Assembly (NCBI RefSeq): GCF_000213805.1
Contig: NC_015556.1
Location: forward strand, 2,805,001-2,869,000
Direction of reading: 5' to 3'
Length of the DNA: 64,000 nucleotides
Source: Pseudomonas fulva 12-X
GTDB taxonomy: Bacteria > Pseudomonadota > Gammaproteobacteria > Pseudomonadales > Pseudomonadaceae
Part shown: positions 1 to 8,500 of the stretch, in pieces
How the letters are laid out: every line of letters starts with the position of its first letter
How positions within the stretch are numbered: position 1 is the first letter of the stretch
Program-made: the position numbers and the translations under genes
The notes under the pieces: generated by a model
What the model was told of the DNA's origin: nothing
What the model saw: only the letters and a program-made list of their open reading frames with translations
Databases searched by the model: none

Positions 1-2
1 TG

Positions 3-785
3 CACGAGCATGAAGGCGATGCCCAGGGGATTCGCTACCTATATAGGCTGATCGACCTAGATCAGCTGAAGCTCGACACCAGCGCCCTCCCCGATCTGCT
101 CAGCGCCGCCGAGCGCATGAGCTTCACCGGGCTCAACATCACCTTTCCCTGCAAACAGGCGATCATTCCGCTGCTCGATGAACTCTCCGACGAAGCCAGG
201 GGCATCGGCGCGGTCAACACGGTCGTGTTCAAGGATGGCAAACGCATCGGTCACAACACCGACTGCCTCGGTTTTTCAGAAGGATTCAAACGCGGCCTGG
301 GTGACGTCGCCCGTCGACGCGTGGTGCAGATGGGCGCTGGAGGCGCCGGCGCCGCGGTCGCTCATGCCTTGTTGAGTGAGGGCGTCGAACAGCTGAGCAT
401 CTTCGACGTCGAGCCCGAACGCGCCCAGGCCCTGGCAAGCAACCTCAACGAGCACTTCGGCTCGCCACGTGCCCAGGCCGGCGGCGACCTGAGCTCGGCG
501 ACGGCCGCCGCCGATGGTCTGGTCAACACCACACCGATGGGCATGGCCAAACTGCCCGGCATGCCGGTACCTAAGGCGCTGCTGCGCAAAGAACTATGGG
601 TTGCGGAGATCGTCTACTTCCCGCTGGAAACCGAACTGCTGCGCGAAGCGCGTGCCATCGGTTGCCGAACCTTGGACGGCGGCAACATGGCAGTCTTCCA
701 GGCCGTGAAGGCATTCGAACTGTTCAGCGATGCCCAGGCCGATGCACAGCGGATGCTCGATCACTTCCATAGCATGAACGGTTGA
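3..785 (+). CDS. Shikimate/quinate dehydrogenase, N-terminally truncated by window edge
   Basis: The reading frame is open from base 3 to a TGA at 783-785, so the start lies left of the window. The protein resembles AroE-family quinate/shikimate dehydrogenases. It has the substrate-domain stretch GLNITFPCKQ with its catalytic Lys, the NTD segment (AVNTVVF...HNTD), the dinucleotide-binding loop MGAGGAGAA, and a C-terminal GGNMAVFQAVKAFELF. It would interconvert quinate or shikimate with the 3-dehydro acid using NAD(P). The neighbouring dehydroshikimate dehydratase suggests a catabolic rather than a biosynthetic role. A first internal ATG at 117 is not the real start, because homologous sequence continues upstream of it. 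The substrate (quinate or shikimate) cannot be decided here. Confidence 0.85.
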   Translation, partial: HEHEGDAQGIRYLYRLIDLDQLKLDTSALPDLLSAAERMSFTGLNITFPCKQAIIPLLDELSDEARGIGAVNTVVFKDGKRIGHNTDCLGFSEGFKRGLGDVARRRVVQMGAGGAGAAVAHALLSEGVEQLSIFDVEPERAQALASNLNEHFGSPRAQAGGDLSSATAAADGLVNTTPMGMAKLPGMPVPKALLRKELWVAEIVYFPLETELLREARAIGCRTLDGGNMAVFQAVKAFELFSDAQADAQRMLDHFHSMNG

Positions 786-793
786 TGCCACCG

Positions 794-817
794 GGCCGAC
801 TCAGCGATGAGTCGGCC
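794..817. terminator. Hairpin between convergent dehydrogenase and TetR genes
   Basis: Perfect 10-bp stem (794-803 with 808-817) and 4-nt loop GCGA, lying 8 bp after the dehydrogenase stop and 20 bp before the TetR stop. There is no clear T-tract on either side, so it may be a weak terminator or an RNA 3' end stabiliser. Confidence 0.5.
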
Positions 818-836
818 TAAGCCTCGGTTGACACGC

Positions 837-1520
837 TCAACGCGTGATATAGCGCAGTACCGCTTCGCAGATCATTGTCTTGTGGCGTTGCTTGACCTGT
901 TCGTCCGGCAGGTCGATCTGGAAGATCTCTCCGAAGGTGTGTCGGTTCGAAACGCGATAAAAGCAGAACGAACTGATCAGCATGTGCACGTCCAGGCTAT
1001 CCAGCCCTTCGCGAAACAGCCCTTCCTTCTCGCCGCGCTTGAGCGTTTCGCCCAGCGTAAGCAGTACCACGTTGCTCATCCGCCGAATCTCGGGTGACTG
1101 CTTCACGTACTCGCCGTAGTGAATGTTCTCGATACTGACGATACGCACGAAGTCGGAGTTGCGGTCGTGGTGATCGAAGGTGAATTCGACCAGGCGGCGA
1201 ATGGCGTCGGGCGCTGGCAGCTCATCCAGATGCAGGCGACGCTCGGTGCTGCGGATATCCCCGTACAGCTTGGAAAGCACCTCCAGATAGAGCTGCTCCT
1301 TGCTGCCGAAGTAGTAATAGATCATGCGCTTGGACGTTGCCGTACGCTCTGCGATGGCGTCGACACGCGCACCTGACAACCCCTGCTGAACGAACTCGGT
1401 GATAGCAGCCTGCAGAATGTTTTCCCGGGTTTTCTCCGGGTTGTTCTTGCGAGGCTTGCGCGGCGCGGCGGCCTGCTCGCGGCTCGCCGGCTCGAGGGTT
1501 GCGGTCATGGGTTCACTCAT
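837..1520 (-). CDS. TetR family transcriptional regulator
   Basis: A 227-aa repressor-type protein. The N-terminal TetR helix-turn-helix spans about residues 28-75 (KTRENILQAAITEFVQQG, then VDAIAERTATSKRMIYYYFGSKEQL). It is followed by an all-helical ligand domain. A basic, low-complexity tail of about 25 residues precedes the helix-turn-helix. Two starts are possible: the ATG at 1520 and an ATG at residue 5. Neither has a good ribosome site. It sits between the dehydrogenase and quiC, so it is the local candidate regulator of quinate/shikimate use. An AAC-N2-GTT palindrome of TetR-operator type lies in the quiC upstream region (3679-3694). Pairing the protein with that site is inference. Confidence 0.88.
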   Translation of the reverse strand: MSEPMTATLEPASREQAAAPRKPRKNNPEKTRENILQAAITEFVQQGLSGARVDAIAERTATSKRMIYYYFGSKEQLYLEVLSKLYGDIRSTERRLHLDELPAPDAIRRLVEFTFDHHDRNSDFVRIVSIENIHYGEYVKQSPEIRRMSNVVLLTLGETLKRGEKEGLFREGLDSLDVHMLISSFCFYRVSNRHTFGEIFQIDLPDEQVKQRHKTMICEAVLRYITR

Positions 1521-1589
1521 CGTGGTTTTTTGTTATTGGCACAAACAGAAGGCGGATGCGACCAGGAGCCACATCCGCCTGAACACAGC

Positions 1590-3497
1590 TTACAGCTTCG
1601 CCTGACGCACGCCACCACTGCGCGCCTTGGCCATGGCAGCCAGGCGCACTGCGACGTTGGCGGCGCCATAGCCGACATAACCATTCTTGCGCTGAATGAT
1701 CTCGAAGAAGAAACGCTCCTCGAACGCCTCGGTATACACGTGGAATAGCTCGCCGCCCTGGGCGTCGCGGTCGTAGAGCACGTTGTAATAGGCCAGCTCA
1801 CTGAGGAATTCGTCGTCGAAATCGAAGCGCGCGGCGAGGTCGTCATAGTAGTTGAGTGGGATGTCGAGCAGCGGCACACCAGCTTCCTTGGCGCGCTCGA
1901 CTTCCCTGAAGATGTCCTCGCAGGAGAAGGCGATGTGATGAACACCGGAGCCGCGATAGCTCGACAGCGCGTGGGCGATGGCCGTATTGCGGTTCTCCGA
2001 GATGTTCAGCGGCAGGCGCACCGAGCTGCAACGACTACGCAGCGCCCGGCTCTTCACCAGACCATAGGGGTCGGGCAGCACCACTTCGTCATCGGCCTCG
2101 AAGTCCAGCAGGCTCTTGTAGAACAGCACCCAGCTGTCGAGGCTGTCGGCAGGCAGCGCCAGCGCCATGTGGTCGATACGCTGCAGGCTACCGGTCGGTG
2201 CCGCAGCGGGATCAAGCTTGAAGTCGCTGTCATAGATGGTCTGCCCTGCTTCCGCCTGGTCGACCAGGTAGATGAGGCTGCCATCAGGGGCGCGCATAGC
2301 CGGGATTTCGCGCTCGTTCGGCCCGACCAGGCCACGATACGGGTGGCCGCGGTAGTCGAGGGCACGCTGCAGCGCCGATGCGCTGTCCTTGACCCTCAGC
2401 GCGGTGGCGCACAGCGACGGGCCGTGGGACTCGAAGAAACCGTGGGCGAAGGAATAGGGCTCGGCATTGAGAACGATGTTGATATCGCCTTGACGCAGCA
2501 GGCTGACGTCCTTGGAACGGTGCTCGCCGGCCTTGGCGAAACCCAGACGTTGCAACCAGCCGGACAGTTTGGCGCCCGCCGTTTCGTCGACAGCGAACTC
2601 GAGGAACTCCACGCCGTGGTAACGACTGGCTGCTGGGGTATCGAACAGCAGATCGAGGTTCGGCGCCTGGGCATCGGCCGCCAGCAGTTGGCGAGTCTTT
2701 TCTTCCAGATAAAGAAGCGAGCGCAGCCCGTCGACCGCATTGGCACGCGGCGGTGCCGCGCGAAAGCCGTCATTGAAGATTTCCAGCGACAGCGGGCCGG
2801 TGTAACCGGTGCGAATGATCGGCGCCAGGAATCCCGGCAGATCGAATTCGCCCTGCCCCGGGAAGCAACGGAAATGACGGCTCCACTCCAGCACGTCCAT
2901 GGCCAGGATTGGCGCGTCGGCCATCTGCACGAAGAAGATCTTGTTGCCCGGAATCTCGGCGATAGCCGACGGGTCGCCCTTGAGCGACAGCGTATGGAAG
3001 CTGTCGAGGATCACACCGACCGCAGGGTGATCCGCCTGACGCACCAGGTTCCAGACCTGCTGGTAGGTATTGACGTGACGACCCCAGGCCAGTGCCTCGT
3101 AGCCAATGCGCAGCCCCCGTGCGCCGGCGCGCTCGCCCAGCAGGCGCAAGTCATCGACCAGGATGTCCTCGTCGCCAAGCGAATCGGCGGCCACGTTGCT
3201 GCATACCAGCACTAGGTCAGTGCCGAGTTCCTGCATCAGGTCGAACTTGCGCTCGGCGCGATCCAGGTTGCGCTGCAGACGATCGCGGCGGCAGCCTTCG
3301 AAATCGCGGAAGGGTTGAAACAGGGTAATGGCGATGCCCAGATCGGCGCACATCTTGCGTACATCGCGCGGGCTGCCGGCGTAGTACAGCAGGTCATTCT
3401 CAAAGATTTCCACGCCATCGAAGCCGGCGGCGGCAATGGCTTCGAGTTTCTCGGGCAGGGTGCCGCTCAGCGAAACGGTGGCGATCGAGCGATGCAT
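1590..3497 (-). CDS. quiC: 3-dehydroshikimate dehydratase, two-domain QuiC type
   Basis: A 635-aa enzyme that would dehydrate 3-dehydroshikimate to protocatechuate, feeding the beta-ketoadipate pathway. Residues 1-280 form an AP-endonuclease/sugar-isomerase-like TIM barrel. Likely metal ligands are E134 (GYEAL), D165 and H168 (LDSFH), Q191 (VQMAD) and E239 (SLEIF), in register with those I remember for P. putida QuiC. Residues about 290-610 form a vicinal-oxygen-chelate domain like 4-hydroxyphenylpyruvate dioxygenase (YHGVEFLEFAVDE; IDHMALALP; GVHHIAFSCEDIF). The function of that domain in this fusion is less clear. The start is firm: AAGGAG sits 8 bp before the ATG. The gene is transcribed divergently from the MFS gene across a 577-bp control region. 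Confidence 0.9.
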   Translation of the reverse strand: MHRSIATVSLSGTLPEKLEAIAAAGFDGVEIFENDLLYYAGSPRDVRKMCADLGIAITLFQPFRDFEGCRRDRLQRNLDRAERKFDLMQELGTDLVLVCSNVAADSLGDEDILVDDLRLLGERAGARGLRIGYEALAWGRHVNTYQQVWNLVRQADHPAVGVILDSFHTLSLKGDPSAIAEIPGNKIFFVQMADAPILAMDVLEWSRHFRCFPGQGEFDLPGFLAPIIRTGYTGPLSLEIFNDGFRAAPPRANAVDGLRSLLYLEEKTRQLLAADAQAPNLDLLFDTPAASRYHGVEFLEFAVDETAGAKLSGWLQRLGFAKAGEHRSKDVSLLRQGDINIVLNAEPYSFAHGFFESHGPSLCATALRVKDSASALQRALDYRGHPYRGLVGPNEREIPAMRAPDGSLIYLVDQAEAGQTIYDSDFKLDPAAAPTGSLQRIDHMALALPADSLDSWVLFYKSLLDFEADDEVVLPDPYGLVKSRALRSRCSSVRLPLNISENRNTAIAHALSSYRGSGVHHIAFSCEDIFREVERAKEAGVPLLDIPLNYYDDLAARFDFDDEFLSELAYYNVLYDRDAQGGELFHVYTEAFEERFFFEIIQRKNGYVGYGAANVAVRLAAMAKARSGGVRQAKL

Positions 3498-4074
3498 ACT
3501 TCAGCTCCTTGTAGATAACGATCTCTACGGATCGTGTAATGACCTGGGCCCGGCACCAGAAGCGTAGCCGACAAGGCGTTCGAACTTGGCATTCGCCAGG
3601 CCGTTCAATCCCCTGATGCCATTTCTTGAGGCGTGCAGCGATTATTCGTGCGCCCGCACGAGGCGGCAATTCAAAGTGTACGAACCAGTTAGTATTTAGT
3701 GCGATTATCGAACACTAGGCCGTTTATCGAATTGACGCTATTTCATGGTTTGCAACACCATGTTTCCCACTGCAGTGACGGAAACCTTTCCGCCGCGACC
3801 AGCAAACGACCCGGCTTCATCCATAACAATTTCAATAAGAGTACGCCCATGCTCACTTCCCAGCCTCTGCATACCCGCATACCATTCGCACGCTTTTTGG
3901 CACCCACCCGGCCAACTGCGTCTGCGCACGTCAAACCCTGACTCGCGACACTCCGCTCGATAATCCTGAAAGCGGGTCGACCGGTGCCATCCACAAGGCC
4001 GGTCCCCACACGCCGTGGCCAAGCCGCACCCAGTTGCCGCTTCGCTCGGTGCTCTAATAACAACGGAGACCATG
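3498..4074. promoter_or_regulatory. Divergent control region of quiC and the MFS importer
   Basis: A 577-bp stretch with no recognisable gene. It holds the composite operator block at 3679-3735 and a small inverted repeat, ACGATC-N6-GATCGT (3518-3535), just upstream of the quiC ribosome site. On the plus strand there is a possible 30-codon leader (3849-3941, ATG with AAGAG 7 bp upstream). The last 130 bp before the MFS gene show no structure I can support. Confidence 0.6.
3679..3735. promoter_or_regulatory. Composite operator: AAC-N2-GTT palindrome plus PcaR-like repeats
   Basis: Three adjoining elements. First, at 3679-3694, is a TAC-K-AAC-N2-GTT-M-GTA palindrome with one mismatch. Second, at 3699-3713 on the minus strand, is GTTCGATAATCGCAC, identical to the 15-mer I recall as the P. 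putida PcaR site. Third, at 3718-3732 in the same orientation, is an 11/15 match to that 15-mer, 19 bp away. Two PcaR-type sites about two helical turns apart is the reported layout at pca promoters. A collinear copy of the block lies at 9401-9457. Confidence 0.65.
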
Positions 4075-5451
4075 ATGGCTAAGCCCTCAAGTTCACAAGC
4101 CAAGAAAGCCACTGCCAGCGGCTGGGTCGGTTCAGCGCTGGAGTACTACGATTTCTTCATCTACGCACAAGCTGCTGCGTTGATCTTTCCGCAGATCTTC
4201 TTCCCCAACACCGATCCGAAGATGGCCATCGTCGCCTCGCTGGCTACCTACGGCGTTGGCTACCTGGCTCGCCCGGTAGGTGCATTCGTGCTCGGCCATT
4301 GGGGTGACACCCGTGGTCGCAAGAACGTGTTGCTGCTGTGCATGTTCCTGATGGGCATTTCCACCATGGCCGTCGGCCTGCTGCCCACCTACCACGATAT
4401 CGGTCTGTTGGCTCCGGCCATGCTGGTCGTTCTGCGCCTGATTCAGGGCTTCGCGGTGGCCGGTGAGATCTCCGGCGCCAGCTCGATGATCCTCGAACAT
4501 GCGCCATTCGGACGACGAGGCTTCTATGCCAGCTTCACGCTGCAGGGCGTACAGGCTGGCCAGGTGCTCGCCGCTGCGGTATTCCTGCCGCTGGCCTACT
4601 TCATGCCGAGCGAGGCGTTCAACGACTGGGGCTGGCGGATCCCGTTCCTGCTCAGCGCCTTCGTGCTGCTGGCGGGTTTCATCATCCGTCGTGAAGTCCA
4701 TGAAACCCCGGCCTTCGTCAACGAAGAGAACAAGCAGAAGATCGCCAAATCGCCGATCTCCGAAGCGTTCAGCACCAGCTGGCGCACCATGGTTCTGGTC
4801 ATGGTCATGGCGCTGATGAACGTGATTCCGGTGGTCGCGACCATCTTCGGTGGTGCTTACGCGGTGCAACCGGCCTATGGCATCGGCTTCGACAAGAGCG
4901 TTTACCTGTGGATTCCGGTAATCGGCAACATCGTCGCCGTGCTGGTGATCCCGTTCGTGGGCAACCTCTCCGACAAGATCGGCCGTCGCCCGACCATGAT
5001 CACCGGTGCGCTGGGTTCTGGCCTGCTGGCCTTTGGTTACCTTTATGCGATCAGCATCGGTAGCGTGCCGCTGGCATTCATCATGTCGCTGCTGATGTGG
5101 GGCGTGGTGTATCAGGGCTACAACGCCGTGTTCCCAAGCTTCTATCCGGAGCTGTTCCAGACCCGCTACCGCGTGTCGGCCATGGCCATCGCCCAGAATA
5201 TCGGCACCATGCTCACCGCCATGCTGCCTGCGCTGTTCGCCCTGGTCGCACCGCCCGGCTCGGACAACATCCCATGGCTGATCGGCGGCCTGGCATTCGG
5301 CATCACCTGCCTGTGCGCCCTCGCCGCCTTCATCGCCCCGGAAACCTACCGAGTGCCGATGAGCGAGCTGGGCAAACCCGGCGCCAAGCCGATGGACAAG
5401 GCCGAGTACGACGCCGCTCGCCAGAACAGCGTGAACGCTGCCAGCCACTGA
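4075..5451 (+). CDS. MHS-family MFS transporter (shikimate/quinate-type importer)
   Basis: A 458-aa, 12-helix proton symporter of the metabolite:H+ symporter group (ShiA/KgtP/ProP-like). Visible marks are the N-terminal GWVGSALEYYDFFIYA, the loop 2-3 signature GHWGDTRGRK, RLIQGFAVAGE in helix 4 and the repeated loop NLSDKIGRR after helix 8. Adjacent ATGs occur at 4072 and 4075. The second is preferred because GGAG is 6 bp upstream. Placement opposite quiC, with a shared operator region, suggests uptake of quinate, shikimate, dehydroshikimate or protocatechuate. The exact substrate is inference. Confidence 0.88.
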   Translation: MAKPSSSQAKKATASGWVGSALEYYDFFIYAQAAALIFPQIFFPNTDPKMAIVASLATYGVGYLARPVGAFVLGHWGDTRGRKNVLLLCMFLMGISTMAVGLLPTYHDIGLLAPAMLVVLRLIQGFAVAGEISGASSMILEHAPFGRRGFYASFTLQGVQAGQVLAAAVFLPLAYFMPSEAFNDWGWRIPFLLSAFVLLAGFIIRREVHETPAFVNEENKQKIAKSPISEAFSTSWRTMVLVMVMALMNVIPVVATIFGGAYAVQPAYGIGFDKSVYLWIPVIGNIVAVLVIPFVGNLSDKIGRRPTMITGALGSGLLAFGYLYAISIGSVPLAFIMSLLMWGVVYQGYNAVFPSFYPELFQTRYRVSAMAIAQNIGTMLTAMLPALFALVAPPGSDNIPWLIGGLAFGITCLCALAAFIAPETYRVPMSELGKPGAKPMDKAEYDAARQNSVNAASH

Positions 5452-5468
5452 GCCATACCCGCGTAAAA

Positions 5469-5495
5469 CAAGAAGGCCCTTTATGGGCCTTCTTG
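5469..5495. terminator. Bidirectional intrinsic terminator
   Basis: Perfect 11-bp stem (5469-5479 with 5485-5495), loop TTTAT, preceded by AAAA and followed by a T-containing tail. It lies between the convergent MFS gene and the DMT gene and can serve both. Confidence 0.8.
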
Positions 5496-5516
5496 CATTT
5501 CCAGGGGATCGAAACG

Positions 5517-6398
5517 TCAGCGCTTCTGGCGTTGCTGGTAAGCCGCGGCCAACCCGCTGAGGCAGATGATGGCGATCCCCACCTTGGCGCTGGCTTCAGG
5601 ATCGTGCCCGAAGATGATCAGCCCCAGGAGCCCCGCGAAGACGATCTGGCAGTAACCGAATGGCGCCAGCAGCGCCGGCGCGGCGTGGCGGAAGGCCTTG
5701 GTCAGCATCAGATGCGCAAACATGCCGCACGCACCGAGCGCCAACATCAACGGCAGATGCTGCCACTGCGGCAATTGCCAGAAGAATGGCACCAGGCAGC
5801 TCATCAGCAGGGTGTTGAGCAGGCCGGTGAAGAAGTTGCTGGTGGTCGGTGTGTCGTACTGGCTGAGCAGACGCGTAAGAATCTGGTAGGCCGCGAAGCA
5901 ACTCGCCGAGCACAGCGGCAGCAACACGGCCGGGGTGAACAGATCGCCGCCCGGATGGACGATGATCAGCACGCCCACGAAGCCCACCAGTACTGCGGCC
6001 CATTGCCCGCGACTGACACGCTCCTTGAGCAGCGGCACCGACAATGCCGTCACCAGCAGCGGAGCGAGGAAGTTGACCGCCGTCGCTTCAGCCAGTGGGA
6101 TGTACAGCAGGCCAGTGGTGAAGAACAGGCTGCAGCCCAGCAGGCAAATGGCACGCAGCGCTTGCAAACCCGGGCGCTTGCTGCGCAGCACGCGCAGCCC
6201 CGACTGCGGCAGGAAGATGCCGGCCATTAGCAGGGTGTGCACGACGTAACGCGCCCACACCACCATGATCACCGGGTAGATGCCGGACAGGTATTTGGAC
6301 AATGCGTCGTGGGTGGCGAACAGGAAAGTCGCCAGCACCACCAGGGCGATGCCCTTCAAGGGATGATTGACGCCTGACAGCGAACTCGGGGTACTCAT
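5517..6398 (-). CDS. EamA/DMT family transporter
   Basis: A 293-aa inner-membrane protein with about ten hydrophobic helices in two EamA repeats (about residues 15-145 and 155-285). It starts GIALVVLATFLFATHDALSKYLSG and has the LNFLAPLLVTALSVPLLKERV block before the midpoint. Such proteins usually export amino acids or related metabolites; nothing here fixes the substrate. It is the last gene of a minus-strand run (IclR, Gfo/Idh, isomerase, DMT) after an 82-bp gap. That gap holds a degenerate TTATCGA / ACTAACT combination (6421-6441), reminiscent of the operator block at 3679-3735. Confidence 0.85.
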   Translation of the reverse strand: MSTPSSLSGVNHPLKGIALVVLATFLFATHDALSKYLSGIYPVIMVVWARYVVHTLLMAGIFLPQSGLRVLRSKRPGLQALRAICLLGCSLFFTTGLLYIPLAEATAVNFLAPLLVTALSVPLLKERVSRGQWAAVLVGFVGVLIIVHPGGDLFTPAVLLPLCSASCFAAYQILTRLLSQYDTPTTSNFFTGLLNTLLMSCLVPFFWQLPQWQHLPLMLALGACGMFAHLMLTKAFRHAAPALLAPFGYCQIVFAGLLGLIIFGHDPEASAKVGIAIICLSGLAAAYQQRQKR

Positions 6399-6480
6399 GG
6401 GATTCTCGTGATTCGGACGCCATTATCGATAGCAAACTAACTATATAGGCAGTCTGCTGCATTTCGAATTTCAGTATGGG

Positions 6481-7302
6481 CTATGCCAGCAGATGAAGGC
6501 GCTCCAGTAACGCTCGTGCCTTGTCGATGGCCAGTTGCGCCCGTTGCGCCGGGTCCGCTACCTGACGGTTGGGAACTTCAAGGCTCAACGCCGTATTGGC
6601 CGGTAGACAGCGCAACAACCCCGACAAGTCACAATCGCCATCGCCGGGGAAGCGCCGTTCGTTGCGCGCCTGACGCAGAATCTCCGCCATGTCGGCCGGC
6701 CGCGGCCCGGCCACATCGCACAGTTGGGCATAACGCAGCCATGATGGTTCCACCTGCTGCAAGTCATCGAGACGTGAGCCGGAGCGGTCGAAGTGAAAGG
6801 CATCGACCAGCACGCCGCCGCTGTCACGCCCGGCCTGGCCGACGATGCGCACAGCCTTTTGCAGGTCTGGCACGTCGGTCCAGGGCATGAACTCCAGATG
6901 CGTGCGCAAACCGTACGCCATGGCGCGGTCGCAGAGTTCGGCGAAGTTGTCCGTCACCCGCGCATCGTCCGGATCATTGCCGGCAACCAGCACCTCGCTC
7001 GCGCCAAATTCGGCCCCCGCCTCCAATACCGCCTCGAAATCGCTGCAGCGCGTCTGTGGCTTGAGGCGCAGGATCTCGATATCCAGCACGCCGACACCGG
7101 TGTCGCGCAGACGCCTGAGCGTTTGCCGACGCAGATCGGGATCGGCCACTAGGGCGAAGTGACGCTCCTCTTCGGTCGCCGGGATCAGGCGCAGGCCGAC
7201 GTGGCTATAACCCGAGCGGGCCGCCACCTCGACCATCTGCGGTGGCGCAAGCTCCAGCACGGTCAGGCTGGCCAGGGAAAGGATGCGTTCGGTGCTATTC
7301 AT
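6481..7302 (-). CDS. Sugar phosphate isomerase/epimerase family TIM barrel protein
   Basis: A 273-aa xylose-isomerase-like TIM barrel (AP_endonuc_2 family). Strand motifs include VGLRLIP, GVGVLDIEILRLKP, GLRTHLEFMPW, GGVLVDAFHFDRSGS and the late LSLEVPN. The last four carry Glu, Asp and His suited to metal binding. A TTG at 7317 in frame would add five residues; the ATG at 7302 with GAG 7 bp upstream is preferred. It lies 30 bp behind the Gfo/Idh gene, so the two are probably co-transcribed. Isomerase plus Gfo/Idh pairs often act on cyclitols or sugar acids. A cyclitol-like carboxylate would fit the quinate neighbourhood, but the substrate is unknown. Confidence 0.75.
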   Translation of the reverse strand: MNSTERILSLASLTVLELAPPQMVEVAARSGYSHVGLRLIPATEEERHFALVADPDLRRQTLRRLRDTGVGVLDIEILRLKPQTRCSDFEAVLEAGAEFGASEVLVAGNDPDDARVTDNFAELCDRAMAYGLRTHLEFMPWTDVPDLQKAVRIVGQAGRDSGGVLVDAFHFDRSGSRLDDLQQVEPSWLRYAQLCDVAGPRPADMAEILRQARNERRFPGDGDCDLSGLLRCLPANTALSLEVPNRQVADPAQRAQLAIDKARALLERLHLLA

Positions 7303-7332
7303 CGACGATCTCTGCAAGCGAATGGTTGCGGC

Positions 7333-8379
7333 TCAGATGGGCTCTGGTGCAGTAGCGCAGCCGCTCACCGCAGCTCGGCAGATGGCGTCGTAAAGCGCCA
7401 GCGTACGTCCGGCGTCGGCAGCGCTGATCAACGGCTGGGCATTGCCTCGGGCCACGTCGATGAAGTGCTCGAGCTGGCGCAACAGCGCAGGCATGGTCTC
7501 GTGCGGATGCTCCACACTGTGCAGCGGCTCATGCCAGCCAGCCCCCAGTGCAGCGTAGGACCACAGCCTGAGCTGCGGAATGCTCAACGAACCTGCGGTA
7601 CCGGCGAGCAGGTAACAGGCCTGATCGGGCTGACGGGGATACACCGGATTTTCCCCAGCGCTCAGCTCCCAACTCCACGGCGCGGCCACCGCATCGGAGC
7701 CGGTCAGGCTACCCAGGGCACCATTGTCGAAGTGCAGCAGGATCGCCGCGCTGTCCTCGTTGGCGAAGCCGCGCACCGCGGTGCTGGTCAGCGCCTGAAC
7801 CTGTTGAACCTCGCCGCACAGGTGACGTAGCAGGTCCAGATCATGGATCAGGTTGGTCAGCAACACGCCGGCGCCGGGCTCGCGGCGCCAGAGCACCTTG
7901 TAATAGCTGTCCGGCTTCTGCAACTGCCAGAGCGCCGTCACTGTGGTGAGCCGCCCAAGCGCGCCCTGCTGCAACAGTTCACGGGCCTTGCCGATCAACG
8001 GATTGTGACGCCGGTGATGACCGACCAGCACTGGCACAGCGCTTTTCTCGACCAATGCCACCAGCTCACGAACCTCGTCGAGGCTCACGCCGACCGGCTT
8101 TTCCAGCAGTGCCGGCAGCCGGGCTTCGATACACCGAAGCGCCGTGGGCACATGCTCAGCATTGGGGTTGGCGATGATCACCGCCTCGGCCAGGCGGCTG
8201 TCTAGCAACTCCTGCAACTCGGCGAACCAGGGCACGCCCTGTTCGGCGGCCAGTTGCCGGGCTTGCTCAGTGGGGTCGACGATGGCGCAGAGCGCGGCGT
8301 CTGACAGCTGGCGCAGGTAGGCAAGGTGCTGCCGGCCCATGATGCCGGCGCCGATCAGGGCGATTCGCAAAATGCTCAA
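7333..8379 (-). CDS. Gfo/Idh/MocA family oxidoreductase
   Basis: A 348-aa NAD(P)-dependent dehydrogenase. The N-terminal Rossmann motif is LIGAGIMGRQH, followed by the conserved LLEKPVGVSLDEV (EKP motif) and the C-terminal substrate domain with LTNLIHDLDLLRHLCGE, whose Asp/His are typical of the active site. The start is a TTG at 8379 with AAGGA 8 bp upstream; the nearby ATG (8385) runs into a stop at once. It would oxidise or reduce a cyclitol, sugar or related polyol. The upstream gap to IclR holds GAACT-C-AGTTC (8434-8444) and an 11/15 match to the PcaR-like 15-mer (8474-8488), both candidate operator sites. Confidence 0.85.
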   Translation of the reverse strand: MSILRIALIGAGIMGRQHLAYLRQLSDAALCAIVDPTEQARQLAAEQGVPWFAELQELLDSRLAEAVIIANPNAEHVPTALRCIEARLPALLEKPVGVSLDEVRELVALVEKSAVPVLVGHHRRHNPLIGKARELLQQGALGRLTTVTALWQLQKPDSYYKVLWRREPGAGVLLTNLIHDLDLLRHLCGEVQQVQALTSTAVRGFANEDSAAILLHFDNGALGSLTGSDAVAAPWSWELSAGENPVYPRQPDQACYLLAGTAGSLSIPQLRLWSYAALGAGWHEPLHSVEHPHETMPALLRQLEHFIDVARGNAQPLISAADAGRTLALYDAICRAAVSGCATAPEPI

Positions 8380-8500
8380 GGCATGAGTCCTTATCTGATT
8401 GGTATCCGCCGCATGGCGCCAGGCAACAATCTAGAACTCAGTTCCACATTTAACAATAGCCGCCTGGTGAGTCGGCCGCTAATCGAACGCTATCGGTCGC

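Noticed and set aside
4132..5448. Long antisense reading frame opposite the MFS importer
   Set aside because: Its protein is Gln/His/Asp-rich with no family features, and it is the mirror of GC-biased codons in a clear transporter gene. The same applies to the long frames opposite ligA (19455-21308), the oxidase (36075-37883), acsA (43702-45639) and smc (24436-25941).
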